This document shows positions 49,375-57,598 of a stretch of DNA of 64,000 nucleotides, piece after piece. The stretch is from MED-G105 sp965263305 (GTDB lineage Bacteria > Pseudomonadota > Alphaproteobacteria > Caulobacterales > Parvularculaceae): positions 1,488,001 to 1,552,000 of the forward strand of contig OZ253666.1 of assembly GCA_965263305.1 (NCBI GenBank), in the 5' to 3' direction. Under the pieces are notes generated by a model. That model ran no database searches and was not told where the DNA came from. It worked only from the letters and a program-made list of their open reading frames with translations. Every line of letters starts with the position of its first letter. The stretch's first letter is position 1. The translations under genes were made by a program, and so were the position numbers.

Positions 49375-50748
49375 CTATTCGCGGCGCCAAGTCGCCCCGC
49401 CCGGGCCATCTTCCAGGATGATGCCTTCCGCGGCGAGGTCGTCGCGAAGTTGGTCGGCTTTTGCGAAATCCTTTGATTTCTTCGCCGCAGCGCGTTCCGC
49501 GATGATGGCCTCAATATCTGCGGCGGAAAGGCCGTCATCGCCTGCCTCCCCTTGGAACCAGACTGCCGGGTCTTCTTGGAAAAAGCCCATGAGCCGCCCA
49601 GCAGCTTTCAGGCGCGCCGCCGCCGCCGTCCTGGCCTCGCCTTCCATCTGCATGGCGATATCACGCAGTTCATGAAGGCCGGCGAAGGCTTCAGGCGTGT
49701 TCATATCGTCTTCGAGGGCTAACACGATGCTCGTCGGAGGCTCGGCCGCTGGCATGTCGCCGACCTCCGAAAACAGACGATAGAATCGATCCAATTGGCG
49801 TTTGGATTGGGCCACCAAATCTTCTGTCCACTCCAGGGGCTGGCGATAATGGGCTGACAACAACGCCCACCGCAGCGTCTCCCCATGCCATTTGGTTAGG
49901 AGGTCCCGGGGCAATACAACGTTGCCGATAGATTTCGACATCTTCTCCGTCCCCATACGGAGGAAACCGTTGTGCAACCAATACCGCGCCAACGGTGCGC
50001 CATCGTTCGCGCAGCAAGATTGGGCGATTTCGTTGTCATGGTGGGGAAAGCGCAGATCCTGCCCGCCGGCATGGATATCGATTGTTTGGCCCAGCTGTTT
50101 TTCAATCATCGCGGAGCATTCAATATGCCAACCAGGACGCCCACGCCCCCAGGGGCTTTCCCAACCAGGCTCCTCCTCATTGGATGGCTTCCACAGCACA
50201 AAGTCCGCTGAATTTTCTTTGTAGGGCGCAACCTCAACCCGGGCGCCGGCCAACATCTCATCTTGATTGGCGCCGGAAAGCGCGCCGTAACCTTCAAACT
50301 TATCCACTGAAAAAAGCACGTGACCATCAGCGGCGTACGCGAACCCATTTGAGATCAATCGCTCTACGACATTGATCATATCGCCGATATGTTCCGTCGC
50401 CCGAGGTTCCAAACTCGGTGTCAGGACATTAAAGGCGCTCGTCTCGCTCTTATAAATGTCAGCATATTTTCGGGTGATCTCATCGATCGGCTGCCCCGTT
50501 TCGCGAGACGCCTTGATGATTTTATCATCGACATCGGTGAAATTCCGAGCATAGACAACCGCCTCCTCACCATACCGGCGCCGCAGCAATCGGAACAGGA
50601 GGTCAAACGCCACCGCCGCGCGAAAATTGCCGATATGGGCGTGATTGTATACCGTCGGCCCACACACATACATGGTGACCCGATTTGGGTCAGCCGGCTC
50701 AAAAGCCCGTTTAGAACGGGATAGCGTATCGTAAAGGCTAATGGTCAT
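49375..50748 (-). CDS. cysS: cysteine-tRNA ligase
   Basis: A 457-residue class I synthetase that charges tRNA-Cys. Motifs: CGPTVYNHAHIGNFRAAVAF (zinc Cys and HIGH-type HIGN), GWHIECSAM with the zinc Cys, HHDNEIAQS, and EKMSKSIGN (KMSKS). The C-terminal domain (DALR-type) follows. Both zinc ligands and the catalytic loops are present. Usual length. Confidence 0.97.
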   Translation of the reverse strand: MTISLYDTLSRSKRAFEPADPNRVTMYVCGPTVYNHAHIGNFRAAVAFDLLFRLLRRRYGEEAVVYARNFTDVDDKIIKASRETGQPIDEITRKYADIYKSETSAFNVLTPSLEPRATEHIGDMINVVERLISNGFAYAADGHVLFSVDKFEGYGALSGANQDEMLAGARVEVAPYKENSADFVLWKPSNEEEPGWESPWGRGRPGWHIECSAMIEKQLGQTIDIHAGGQDLRFPHHDNEIAQSCCANDGAPLARYWLHNGFLRMGTEKMSKSIGNVVLPRDLLTKWHGETLRWALLSAHYRQPLEWTEDLVAQSKRQLDRFYRLFSEVGDMPAAEPPTSIVLALEDDMNTPEAFAGLHELRDIAMQMEGEARTAAAARLKAAGRLMGFFQEDPAVWFQGEAGDDGLSAADIEAIIAERAAAKKSKDFAKADQLRDDLAAEGIILEDGPGGATWRRE

Positions 50749-50913
50749 AGAACGTTGCTAGTCGCCCAATTGGGGCAGCGCAAGGGCTTGGCGCCCCGGT
50801 CCTCACGATATTGGGACTTGGATATTGGATGATCCATCCCTACATTAGATGACGTATCTTTTACGTTGCCTTGCGCATCTCACCTCCCGAGATCCGCGAA
50901 TTTTAATCGCTTA

Positions 50914-50927
50914 AGGCCGAAAGGCCT
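50914..50927 (+). promoter_or_regulatory. GAAA-tetraloop hairpin before folE
   Basis: AGGCC GAAA GGCCT, a 5-bp stem, ends 18 bp before the folE ATG and 6 bp before its ribosome site (AAAGGACAGG). It could stabilise the mRNA or affect initiation. No riboswitch family is recognised. Confidence 0.35.
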
Positions 50928-50945
50928 ATACGAAAGGACAGGCTG

Positions 50946-51575
50946 ATGACCGCCATTGCCTTCGATGCGCCAACGCGCGACCAAGACTCTGAAAACGAGA
51001 TTTCCTCCAACCGACCGAGCCGTGCAGAAGCAGAGGCAGCTGTCCGAACTTTAATTCGCTGGACGGGGGATGACCCAACCCGCGAGGGTCTTGTTGATAC
51101 GCCGAAACGCGTCGCGAAGGCTTACGAGGAATGGTTCACCGGCTACGATGAAGACCCTGAAGCGATCCTCGCGCGCACCTTTGAAGAAGTCGAAGGTTAC
51201 GACGATATCGTTCTGATGAAAGATATTCGTCTTGAGAGCTACTGCGAGCACCACATCGCGCCCATCATTGGCGTCGCGCATGTCGCGTATCTGCCGTCCA
51301 ATCGCGTTGTTGGCATCTCAAAGCTGGCCCGCGTCGTCGATGCTTACGCTAAAAGGTTGCAAGTACAAGAAAAGCTGACCGCGCAAATCGCCGATGCGAT
51401 CAATGAAACCTTGGAGCCGCGCGGCGTTGCCGTTCTCATCGAGGCGGAGCACCAGTGCATGTCCACCCGCGGCGTTCATAAGCCGAATGTTGGCACGGTC
51501 ACCACTCGCTTTACAGGCGCATTCAAGGACGATCATAAACTTGAAGAGCGGTTTTTGCGCCTCATTGGAAGTTAG
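50946..51575 (+). CDS. folE: GTP cyclohydrolase I
   Basis: A 209-residue enzyme turning GTP into 7,8-dihydroneopterin triphosphate, the first step of folate synthesis. Zinc and active-site motifs are SYCEHHIAPIIG (Cys and two His), VVGISKLARVVD, EAEHQCMSTRG (third zinc ligand region) and TRFTGAF. The N-terminus is an extra 30 polar residues before the core. It is followed 58 bp later by hisI. Confidence 0.97.
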   Translation: MTAIAFDAPTRDQDSENEISSNRPSRAEAEAAVRTLIRWTGDDPTREGLVDTPKRVAKAYEEWFTGYDEDPEAILARTFEEVEGYDDIVLMKDIRLESYCEHHIAPIIGVAHVAYLPSNRVVGISKLARVVDAYAKRLQVQEKLTAQIADAINETLEPRGVAVLIEAEHQCMSTRGVHKPNVGTVTTRFTGAFKDDHKLEERFLRLIGS

Positions 51576-51633
51576 CGAAAGACGCGTTTTATCCTTTATT
51601 GCATAGAAGCATTGTTCATGAGAAAAGACCCCC

Positions 51634-52005
51634 ATGAGCAATGCTGACTCCATCGAAGAAACAAGAGCGCTCCGTCCACGTTGGAACGCTGACGGTCTTA
51701 TCACGGCCGCGGCGACAGACTTTAAGACGGGCCGTCTTTTGATGATCGCTTGGATGAACGAGGAAGCGTTGAAGAAGACCCTTGAGACCGGCGACGCCCA
51801 TTACTGGTCCCGATCGCGCCAAACCCTTTGGCGCAAGGGCGAAACATCTGGCAATGTTCAGAAAATTGTCGAGATCCGCATTGACTGCGATCAAGACGCT
51901 GTGGAATTGGTCGTGGAGCAAACAGGCCCCGCTTGCCACACCCATCGGAAGAGCTGTTTTTATCGCGTCGTCGACACCTCAGGCAAACTGACCGCCACCA
52001 TGTAG
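51634..52005 (+). CDS. hisI: phosphoribosyl-AMP cyclohydrolase
   Basis: A 123-residue enzyme of the histidine pathway, opening the adenine ring of PR-AMP. Motifs: LMIAWMNEEALKKTLETG, YWSRSRQTLWRKGETSGN, IRIDCDQDA with the metal ligands (DCDxD) and CHTHRKSCFYR with the zinc Cys. It is the stand-alone cyclohydrolase without a fused PR-ATP pyrophosphatase (HisE). Probably cotranscribed with folE, an unusual neighbour since both enzymes act on purine-nucleotide rings. Confidence 0.96.
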   Translation: MSNADSIEETRALRPRWNADGLITAAATDFKTGRLLMIAWMNEEALKKTLETGDAHYWSRSRQTLWRKGETSGNVQKIVEIRIDCDQDAVELVVEQTGPACHTHRKSCFYRVVDTSGKLTATM

Positions 52006-52041
52006 GCGCTCGCCCGCTAAGGCCGGATTTCTCAATTTCCG

Positions 52042-52803
52042 CTATCCCATTGTCGTGCGGCTACGCGCGCGCCCATGTTTGCGCTGGTCAAGACGCCATG
52101 TGTAGGCGGTAAACGCCGACAATGACAAATAAAATACAACGCCCACGGCCCATACCAGTAATCCGTCAAAAGGCCCGATGGACAATCGGTCAAAGAAGAC
52201 ACCGAGGGATGGCGCAGGCGTCGGATGGATAATCGCTTTGCCAAAATACGCGAAGCCCTGAACATAAAAGACCCAGAGATAATTTCGCCTTAAACGCCGG
52301 CCGATCGCGCGCGAATAACTGATATGATAATCAGGGTGGCGATAATCTTCAGCTAACTCAGCCCCCCAACCATCATCTAGTTGGTATGAATCGCCGGTTA
52401 GCATGGGGGCGTAGAAATGGGTCTCCAGCCAGCGGGACCGCGCCCGCCAAACGTTGAAATAACGGTACCGGCGCGCCTCTAGGAACAGAAATAGAAAAAT
52501 GAGCGCGCCGACAAAAACCAAGGGCAGCGCCGAGGCCGCCGGATCTGCGTAAGAAACCGACAACGCCACGCCGAGAGAAACAACAGACCAATTGGTGGTC
52601 GCATCTAGCCGTGTGCGCCAGGTCGTCGACCGATAGACTTCCGCGCGGAACAAATGGGCGATGGCGCCGATCTCGGGGTTGGTCAGCTTTGTCATTTCTG
52701 CGGCGTCGCCCGGCTTACCACCGGCCTTTGATTCAGGCGGGGCTTTTTGCTGATCTGCACTGGCGGCGCTTGACGAAGATTTTGATGGCGGCGTTTCTGA
52801 CAT
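52042..52803 (-). CDS. DUF2270 membrane protein
   Basis: A 253-residue membrane protein of the DUF2270 family. After a Ser/Ala/Lys-rich 35-residue N-terminus come EIGAIAHLFRAEVYRSTTWR, RLDATTNWSVVSLGVALSVS, then RRYRYFNVWRARSRWLETHF and AYTWRLDQRKHGR. It has four predicted helices: two near residues 75-110 and two near 185-240. Function unknown. It is convergent with hisI and downstream of pyrD on the same strand. Confidence 0.88.
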   Translation of the reverse strand: MSETPPSKSSSSAASADQQKAPPESKAGGKPGDAAEMTKLTNPEIGAIAHLFRAEVYRSTTWRTRLDATTNWSVVSLGVALSVSYADPAASALPLVFVGALIFLFLFLEARRYRYFNVWRARSRWLETHFYAPMLTGDSYQLDDGWGAELAEDYRHPDYHISYSRAIGRRLRRNYLWVFYVQGFAYFGKAIIHPTPAPSLGVFFDRLSIGPFDGLLVWAVGVVFYLSLSAFTAYTWRLDQRKHGRARSRTTMG

Positions 52804-52875
52804 GACAGCGCGGCTTCTTTTATGGCGATCGTTATCGTGCCGCCATTCGCGGCGAATGCAACGGCAGGCTTCGCC

Positions 52876-53946
52876 CTATAACTTTTGACCCACCGCCTGC
52901 GCAATCCCCGAAAATCCATCGCTCTTTAACAGGGTCGGAAGACCCTTCAGAATCGCGTTGATAAGCCCCGGCCCTTCATAAATCAGCGCCGTATAGAGCT
53001 GGACGAGGCTCGCCCCGTTGAGGATTTTCTCATAGGCGTCCTCCGCGCTCGCCACCCCGCCAACGCCGATCAGAGGAATCGCCCCGTCGAGGCTTTGGGC
53101 GAATTCCCGCAGCAGGGCGGTGGACGACGCGAAAAGAGGTTTCCCGGAGAGGCCCCCTTTTTCAGACGCCGCAGCCCCGACCAGATCCGCCGGTCGCTCA
53201 ATTGTCGTGTTAGAGACGATCAACCCATCGATCCGCGCCTCGCGCGCCGACGCCACGATGTCAGCCTTATCGGCATCCGCAAGATCAGGGGCCACTTTCA
53301 AAAAAACCGGCGCTGGCGTCGATAATCCATCGCGTTGCGCCATCACTCGTCCGAGCAAAGCATCAAGGGCGGCCTTATCTTGCAAGGCCCGCAAGCCGGG
53401 CGTGTTTGGCGAGGAAATATTGACCGTATAGAAATCAACAAGTCCCTCAAAGGCCGCCACGCCCAAGACGTAATCTTCAATTCTGTCTTCACTGTTTTTA
53501 TTAGCGCCAAGGTTCACGCCAACGGGCCCGTAACGCTCGCGAGCCCGTTTGACGCGCGGATGACGCAAGCGCGCCGCGATGACATTGTGGCCGTCATTAT
53601 TGAACCCATAGCGGTTGATGACTGCTTTATTCTCCGGCAACCGAAAGACGCGCGGTCGGGGGTTCCCCGGTTGCGGGCGCGGGGTGGCGGCGCCGACTTC
53701 CACAAAGCCAAATCCCAAGCGCAACATGGCGGCCGGGGTTTCTGCGTTTTTGTCGAACCCTGCAGCGAGCCCCAACGGATTGGGAAACGAAAGCCCCGCA
53801 ATCTCCGTACGAAGAATAGGATCAGCAGGCGGCGGCGCTGGGAGATAGCGCGCGCCACGCAACGCCTTGATCGTCCAATGATGAGCAGCTTCCGGCGGCA
53901 AGGCGTACAGGGCCTTGGCCCCGACGTTGTAGAATGTGTTCCTCAT
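52876..53946 (-). CDS. pyrD: dihydroorotate dehydrogenase (quinone)
   Basis: A 356-residue class 2 DHODH, oxidising dihydroorotate to orotate in pyrimidine synthesis and passing electrons to quinone at the inner membrane. Motifs: the N-terminal amphipathic region LPPEAAHHWTIKALRG, FPNPLGLAAGFDKN, FGFVEVGAATPRPQPGNPRP, NISSPNTPGLR with the catalytic Ser, and VGGVASAEDAYEKILNGAS. Confidence 0.96.
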   Translation of the reverse strand: MRNTFYNVGAKALYALPPEAAHHWTIKALRGARYLPAPPPADPILRTEIAGLSFPNPLGLAAGFDKNAETPAAMLRLGFGFVEVGAATPRPQPGNPRPRVFRLPENKAVINRYGFNNDGHNVIAARLRHPRVKRARERYGPVGVNLGANKNSEDRIEDYVLGVAAFEGLVDFYTVNISSPNTPGLRALQDKAALDALLGRVMAQRDGLSTPAPVFLKVAPDLADADKADIVASAREARIDGLIVSNTTIERPADLVGAAASEKGGLSGKPLFASSTALLREFAQSLDGAIPLIGVGGVASAEDAYEKILNGASLVQLYTALIYEGPGLINAILKGLPTLLKSDGFSGIAQAVGQKL

Positions 53947-53992
53947 GGCGCCGGTCTACGCCGGTTACACCCCACAAGTCACCTAAATCTAC

Positions 53993-54877
53993 TCAGCCAT
54001 ATTGATCGACAAACGCCTTAAGCGCTCGATCGCCCTCGGCGACCGCCTTTTTCAACAAATGGGCGCGGGCTTGCAGATCGCGCTCAAATTGCGTGTCGGG
54101 GGAAAGGGTTATTGAGGCGTCAAGGCACGCCAGGGCGTCATCGCGCCATTCAGGACGCCCCGCGGCTAGGATCCGCAGCGCGCATTCGTACGCAACGGCG
54201 ACATTTTTCGGCGCTTGGGCGCGGGACGCCAGAAACTCCATGTGACCTTCGGCCGGGTCGGCCTTGTAAACGGCGCCGCCGCCAAAACGATGCACCTCAA
54301 GGCGCCATGCGGCCGATGTCGACAACGCCCAAGGATTGTCGGGCTCAAGGGACAAGGCTTGATCAATGGAGGTGCGGGCTTTTCCCGGAAGGTTGCTGAA
54401 AAACGATTTTACGGGGGACGCGTTCGCCCCCCACAGCGCGTAACTAATGGCGGCTTGCAAATGGGCTTCCGGCAGGGACGGATCGGCGTCCACCGCGTCC
54501 TCGGCCACTGCAAGGGCGCGCTTCGCCATACGCCGGGCCGCTTTTCGATCAGGCTCGAAGTAAGCCTCTGCGTTCAACGCCCGGGCTGCGAGAGCCAAAT
54601 TCTCTGCCCCGCCCGCCGTCTTCGCGCGAACGGCCGACGCAATGTAGTCGCCGTCGGCGAAGAGCGTAAAGGCGCCTTCGTCCACATTCATTGTCTCATA
54701 GGGACCTACGGGCGCGGTTGCGGTGGACGACGCGGTGGCGCCCGTCTCTTGCGCCTGACTTGCGGAAGCCAAACAGATAAAGAGGGAGCAGGTAAAACAC
54801 AGCGCCTTAACACCAAAGTGAGGCGATAAACGCCCAGCCCTGCGAGGGACTGTCCGGAAGGCTTTGATGAACCGCAT
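53993..54877 (-). CDS. exported TPR-like protein
   Basis: A 294-residue protein with a signal peptide (LCFTCSLFICLASASQA). The mature part is helical and Ala-rich with TPR-like units: ALAARALNAEAYFEPDRKAA, VDADPSLPEAHLQAAISYAL and QALSLEPDNPWALSTSAAW (the LEPDNPWAL element is typical of TPRs). The ATG at 54877 has GGAG 9 nt upstream. Probably a periplasmic scaffold; partner unknown. It follows pyrD in position but ends convergently with no neighbour on that strand before pyrD. Confidence 0.75.
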   Translation of the reverse strand: MRFIKAFRTVPRRAGRLSPHFGVKALCFTCSLFICLASASQAQETGATASSTATAPVGPYETMNVDEGAFTLFADGDYIASAVRAKTAGGAENLALAARALNAEAYFEPDRKAARRMAKRALAVAEDAVDADPSLPEAHLQAAISYALWGANASPVKSFFSNLPGKARTSIDQALSLEPDNPWALSTSAAWRLEVHRFGGGAVYKADPAEGHMEFLASRAQAPKNVAVAYECALRILAAGRPEWRDDALACLDASITLSPDTQFERDLQARAHLLKKAVAEGDRALKAFVDQYG

Positions 54878-55185
54878 CAGCATCTACTCCGTTTCCAAAA
54901 ATAGCTGTCGTCGACATTGAGCATACACCGCTCGCGCAAAGAACGGACCCGATCGCGGTTTCACAACTTTGTCAGGTGAACGGATGCGGGGCTGGTGAAG
55001 TATGGGATCTACGTCGATGCTGTTATCAGCATTACTATTCAGCCGGAAATACCAAGCACTTACGTGAATCGCCCCCCTTTCAGCGAAAACCGCCTGAAGT
55101 AAACGCAGAAACAATAAAATATATTAAAGAAACAATATTTGATATTAAAATTTATTCTATAGCAATAACTCGTAAATTAAATTCT
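54878..55185 (+). other. gene-free, increasingly AT-rich stretch
   Basis: Between the TPR-like gene and the recombinase tail. The right half (from about 55090) is extremely AT-rich, continuous with the AT-rich recombinase C-terminus. A 94-codon plus-strand frame crosses it but has no coding character and is not called. Confidence 0.4.
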
Positions 55186-56211
55186 TTATATTATAAAATA
55201 ATTCCGGAAATCGCAAAAAACATAACAGGATTTTATAAAATATATCCCTGCACCGATTAATGAGGTTACTGATGGTGTGACACAATGATTAGGGTCGTTT
55301 AGGTGAGGGTATTCATTCAGGGTTTCATCCAACGAAAGCACGACTAGTACGTTATTTTTCCGACGTATTTCAATCTCGTACAATAGCTTGAGCGCTTCAA
55401 GTCGTTCTCGCGCCCGTCGATATCGTCCAAAAATTGATGCGACATTGTTAATAAACACACGCAGACAACAACATATTATTAGAAATAATAATATTATAAA
55501 GCATTCAGTAAAATCACTATATTGAAAATATTCACTCGCATTGATTATATATTTCATTATTAATGATTTTCCGATTCCAAAATCGTGTTGCTTTAGTCTA
55601 CATTTCCAGTCTTCAGGAGATTCGTTTCCAACTACGAAAGGGCGTTCCCGCCATTTAAAAACTGTCAGCTTTGACAGTCTCGTTCCGGGCCGCTTCTTGA
55701 CTTTGTCGCATAGGCGATAGGGCGAGATCGCGAACTCATGTTCTTGAATTTTTGCACACGCTGTCTTCCAAATTGCCGGCGTGATGGCGGACAGGCTGCG
55801 TTGTCGCGCCCCTTCGGCGCGGCGCGGAGTCATCCCGGCCTTGGTGCGCTCGTTGCCGGGGTCGCGCTCCATTTCTGAGACCGCTGCGAGAATGTTGGAA
55901 AGAATGCGACCTGATGGCGTGCGCGCGTCAATGTTCTGTGTGAGCACGACAAGCTCAATTCCTTCTTGTAGGAATTCCTGACTGACCCGGCTCAAGTCAA
56001 TGACTGAGTGGACGAGGCAGTCCAGATTCCTCTTAACGAGTGTGTCGCCCTCCCGCAAATCCATCTTGCAGAGTCTCCACTCAGCACGCTGTAATTTCTT
56101 TCTCGACGCGCGTTCAATGTAAATCCGCCTATAGCCAGCTTCTAGCAAAGCGGTGACTTGCAAATCGGTGTCTTGATCTTCCGTGCTGACGCGGACATAT
56201 CGTATAAGCAT
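55186..56211 (-). CDS. decayed serine recombinase fused to an AT-rich membrane-protein tail
   Basis: A 341-residue chimera. Residues 1-130 are a resolvase-type catalytic domain: YVRVSTEDQDTDLQ with Ser9, EGDTLVKR, and SEMERDPGNERTKAGM. At the place of the catalytic DRLGRS it reads DCLVHS (64-69), so two of the arginines required for strand exchange are changed to Cys and His. A helix-turn-helix-like region follows (ITPAIWKTACAKI...). From about residue 205 the DNA becomes strongly AT-rich and encodes a membrane helix (FIILLFLIICCCLRVFI) and a charged helix unrelated to recombinases. The ATG at 56211 has TTGGAG upstream. It looks like an inactive relic joined in frame to foreign DNA. Confidence 0.75.
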   Translation of the reverse strand: MLIRYVRVSTEDQDTDLQVTALLEAGYRRIYIERASRKKLQRAEWRLCKMDLREGDTLVKRNLDCLVHSVIDLSRVSQEFLQEGIELVVLTQNIDARTPSGRILSNILAAVSEMERDPGNERTKAGMTPRRAEGARQRSLSAITPAIWKTACAKIQEHEFAISPYRLCDKVKKRPGTRLSKLTVFKWRERPFVVGNESPEDWKCRLKQHDFGIGKSLIMKYIINASEYFQYSDFTECFIILLFLIICCCLRVFINNVASIFGRYRRARERLEALKLLYEIEIRRKNNVLVVLSLDETLNEYPHLNDPNHCVTPSVTSLIGAGIYFIKSCYVFCDFRNYFII

Positions 56212-56239
56212 GAGGCATCTCCAATTAGCATGAGGCATC
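56207..56239. repeat. 13-bp direct repeat at the recombinase start
   Basis: AGCATGAGGCATC occurs at 56207-56219 and 56227-56239, 20 bp apart. The copy nearer the gene contains its start codon; the other gives an upstream in-frame start. Confidence 0.6.
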
Positions 56240-56592
56240 ATAAATCGCCTCAAAATCGTAAACCCCCATTTCGTGAGGTGGTCGGATGCGCTGCTAATTG
56301 AATTGGTCGCCGAGATTAAAGTGTGGAGATGAAAAAATAGTATTCGCGACTAACGGCAGTCTTAGTGACGCCGATGCCGTCAGGCTAATTATGAGTATGC
56401 AGTCGACGGAAAACCGGCCCTTTCCAGGATCGTCGCAGGTTGAAATCCGGTCAACTAGGCCGGATTGCCAGACTGACAAACGATTTCCTACCCAAACACA
56501 AGCTGGGGCCAGCGCCTATTGTGAAGACAGAACACGGCCGTACCGAGGCTTCAACGCGAAGGGATATCAATCCCATGTCCGCCTTATACGAA
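56240..56592 (+). other. gene-free stretch
   Basis: About 350 bp with several short open frames in the plus strand, none with recognisable content. Nothing else is seen. Confidence 0.35.
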
Positions 56593-57489
56593 TTAATCAC
56601 AGGCCTTCTTCCGCGCCAACTGAATTCTAAACCTATTTTCAATTCGCTTGTGAAAATAAATCCCGCATTCATCCGGGGAAATAGTTGGCGCCTCAACATA
56701 TCCGCGAATCGCCTGAATGCGCGTCGGCGTCGAAAACGGTAAATCGGTATTATCTCTTATACTGACGAAAATACCGAATCCATCCTCTTTCCCTTTGCGA
56801 ATTGCGTTCAAGTCGGCCCTTGTAAAATAGAGCACTCTCTGATCCGCTGTTGTAGCCGGGGCGAACTCCAGAACATTGGTGTTGATTTCACCAAAAACCT
56901 CCTCTGAATTTTCGGCCCGAAGAAAAGCGCCATTTGCATCACGGTGGGCGACTTGGATATCGGCTGATTTTGGCCCACCGCCAAAAATGCGCCATCGGCT
57001 TTCGACAAAGTATAGCGCGCTCCCGTCAGCACTTATTTCTGCGTCTATATTGACCCATCGGCCTTTGCGTCTTGGGACGTCACCTTCCAGTTCCCTGACA
57101 TTCGTCACCTCGCCGTTTTTAAATTCGCCTTGCCAGATCGTATTCTTGGTTTGATCATAAATGCGTGGAGAAATGAAATAGAACGTTTCATCACGCGCAA
57201 GGCTTGGCACCCCATCCAGATGCTCAGACCGCGTCCCCAGTAGAACCCCAAGATACTTAAAATGGGTCTCGTCGATGCGTGAGGCTATGTGAATGTCGGT
57301 CTGATCATCGTCGAGATTTCGGTTATTGAAAAAAAGCCAATCCCCGCTGCGCGAAATGAATGGTTCCATGGCATGGCCGGAATATCCTTCGATCTTGACA
57401 TCGACAGGTTCTTCGAATGCATCGGGATCTGCGCTCGCGTCAAAACCCATCGATACGACTAGAACAAGGAGCACCATAAACCGGGTCAT
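56593..57489 (-). CDS. exported PD40/WD40-like beta-propeller protein
   Basis: A 298-residue protein with a signal peptide (MVLLVLVVSMGFDASA). Repeats of the PD40 type are seen: MEPFISRSGDWLFFNNRN, VPSLARDETFYFISPRI, DAEISADGSALYFVESRW, APATTADQRVLYFTRADL and APTISPDECGIYFHKR. These are the YxSPDGxxLYF-type strands of TolB-like propellers. Five blades and a smaller sixth are suggested. No catalytic residues are seen; a periplasmic binding role is likely. It lies 109 bp downstream of sulP and is separated from it by a terminator. Confidence 0.75.
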   Translation of the reverse strand: MTRFMVLLVLVVSMGFDASADPDAFEEPVDVKIEGYSGHAMEPFISRSGDWLFFNNRNLDDDQTDIHIASRIDETHFKYLGVLLGTRSEHLDGVPSLARDETFYFISPRIYDQTKNTIWQGEFKNGEVTNVRELEGDVPRRKGRWVNIDAEISADGSALYFVESRWRIFGGGPKSADIQVAHRDANGAFLRAENSEEVFGEINTNVLEFAPATTADQRVLYFTRADLNAIRKGKEDGFGIFVSIRDNTDLPFSTPTRIQAIRGYVEAPTISPDECGIYFHKRIENRFRIQLARKKACD

Positions 57490-57522
57490 AGGCGACGAAC
57501 CTTCGCAAAAAATACCGAACGT

Positions 57523-57560
57523 AAAAAATCCGTCCCTCGATAGAGGAACGGATTTTCTTT
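57523..57560 (-). terminator. terminator of sulP
   Basis: AAAATCCGT pairs with ACGGATTTT (9 bp), and after a one-base mismatch CCTC pairs with GAGG around GATA. On the minus strand T6 follows, and T4-C-T4 follows on the plus strand, so it can act both ways. Confidence 0.8.
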
Positions 57561-57598
57561 TAACAGATTGAGGCGTGGATAAAAAATCCGACGCGTCG

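Noticed and set aside
54976..55260. A 94-codon plus-strand frame across the AT-rich island
   Set aside because: The product is low-complexity, and the frame is only open because AT-rich DNA lacks the relevant stops; it opposes the recombinase tail.
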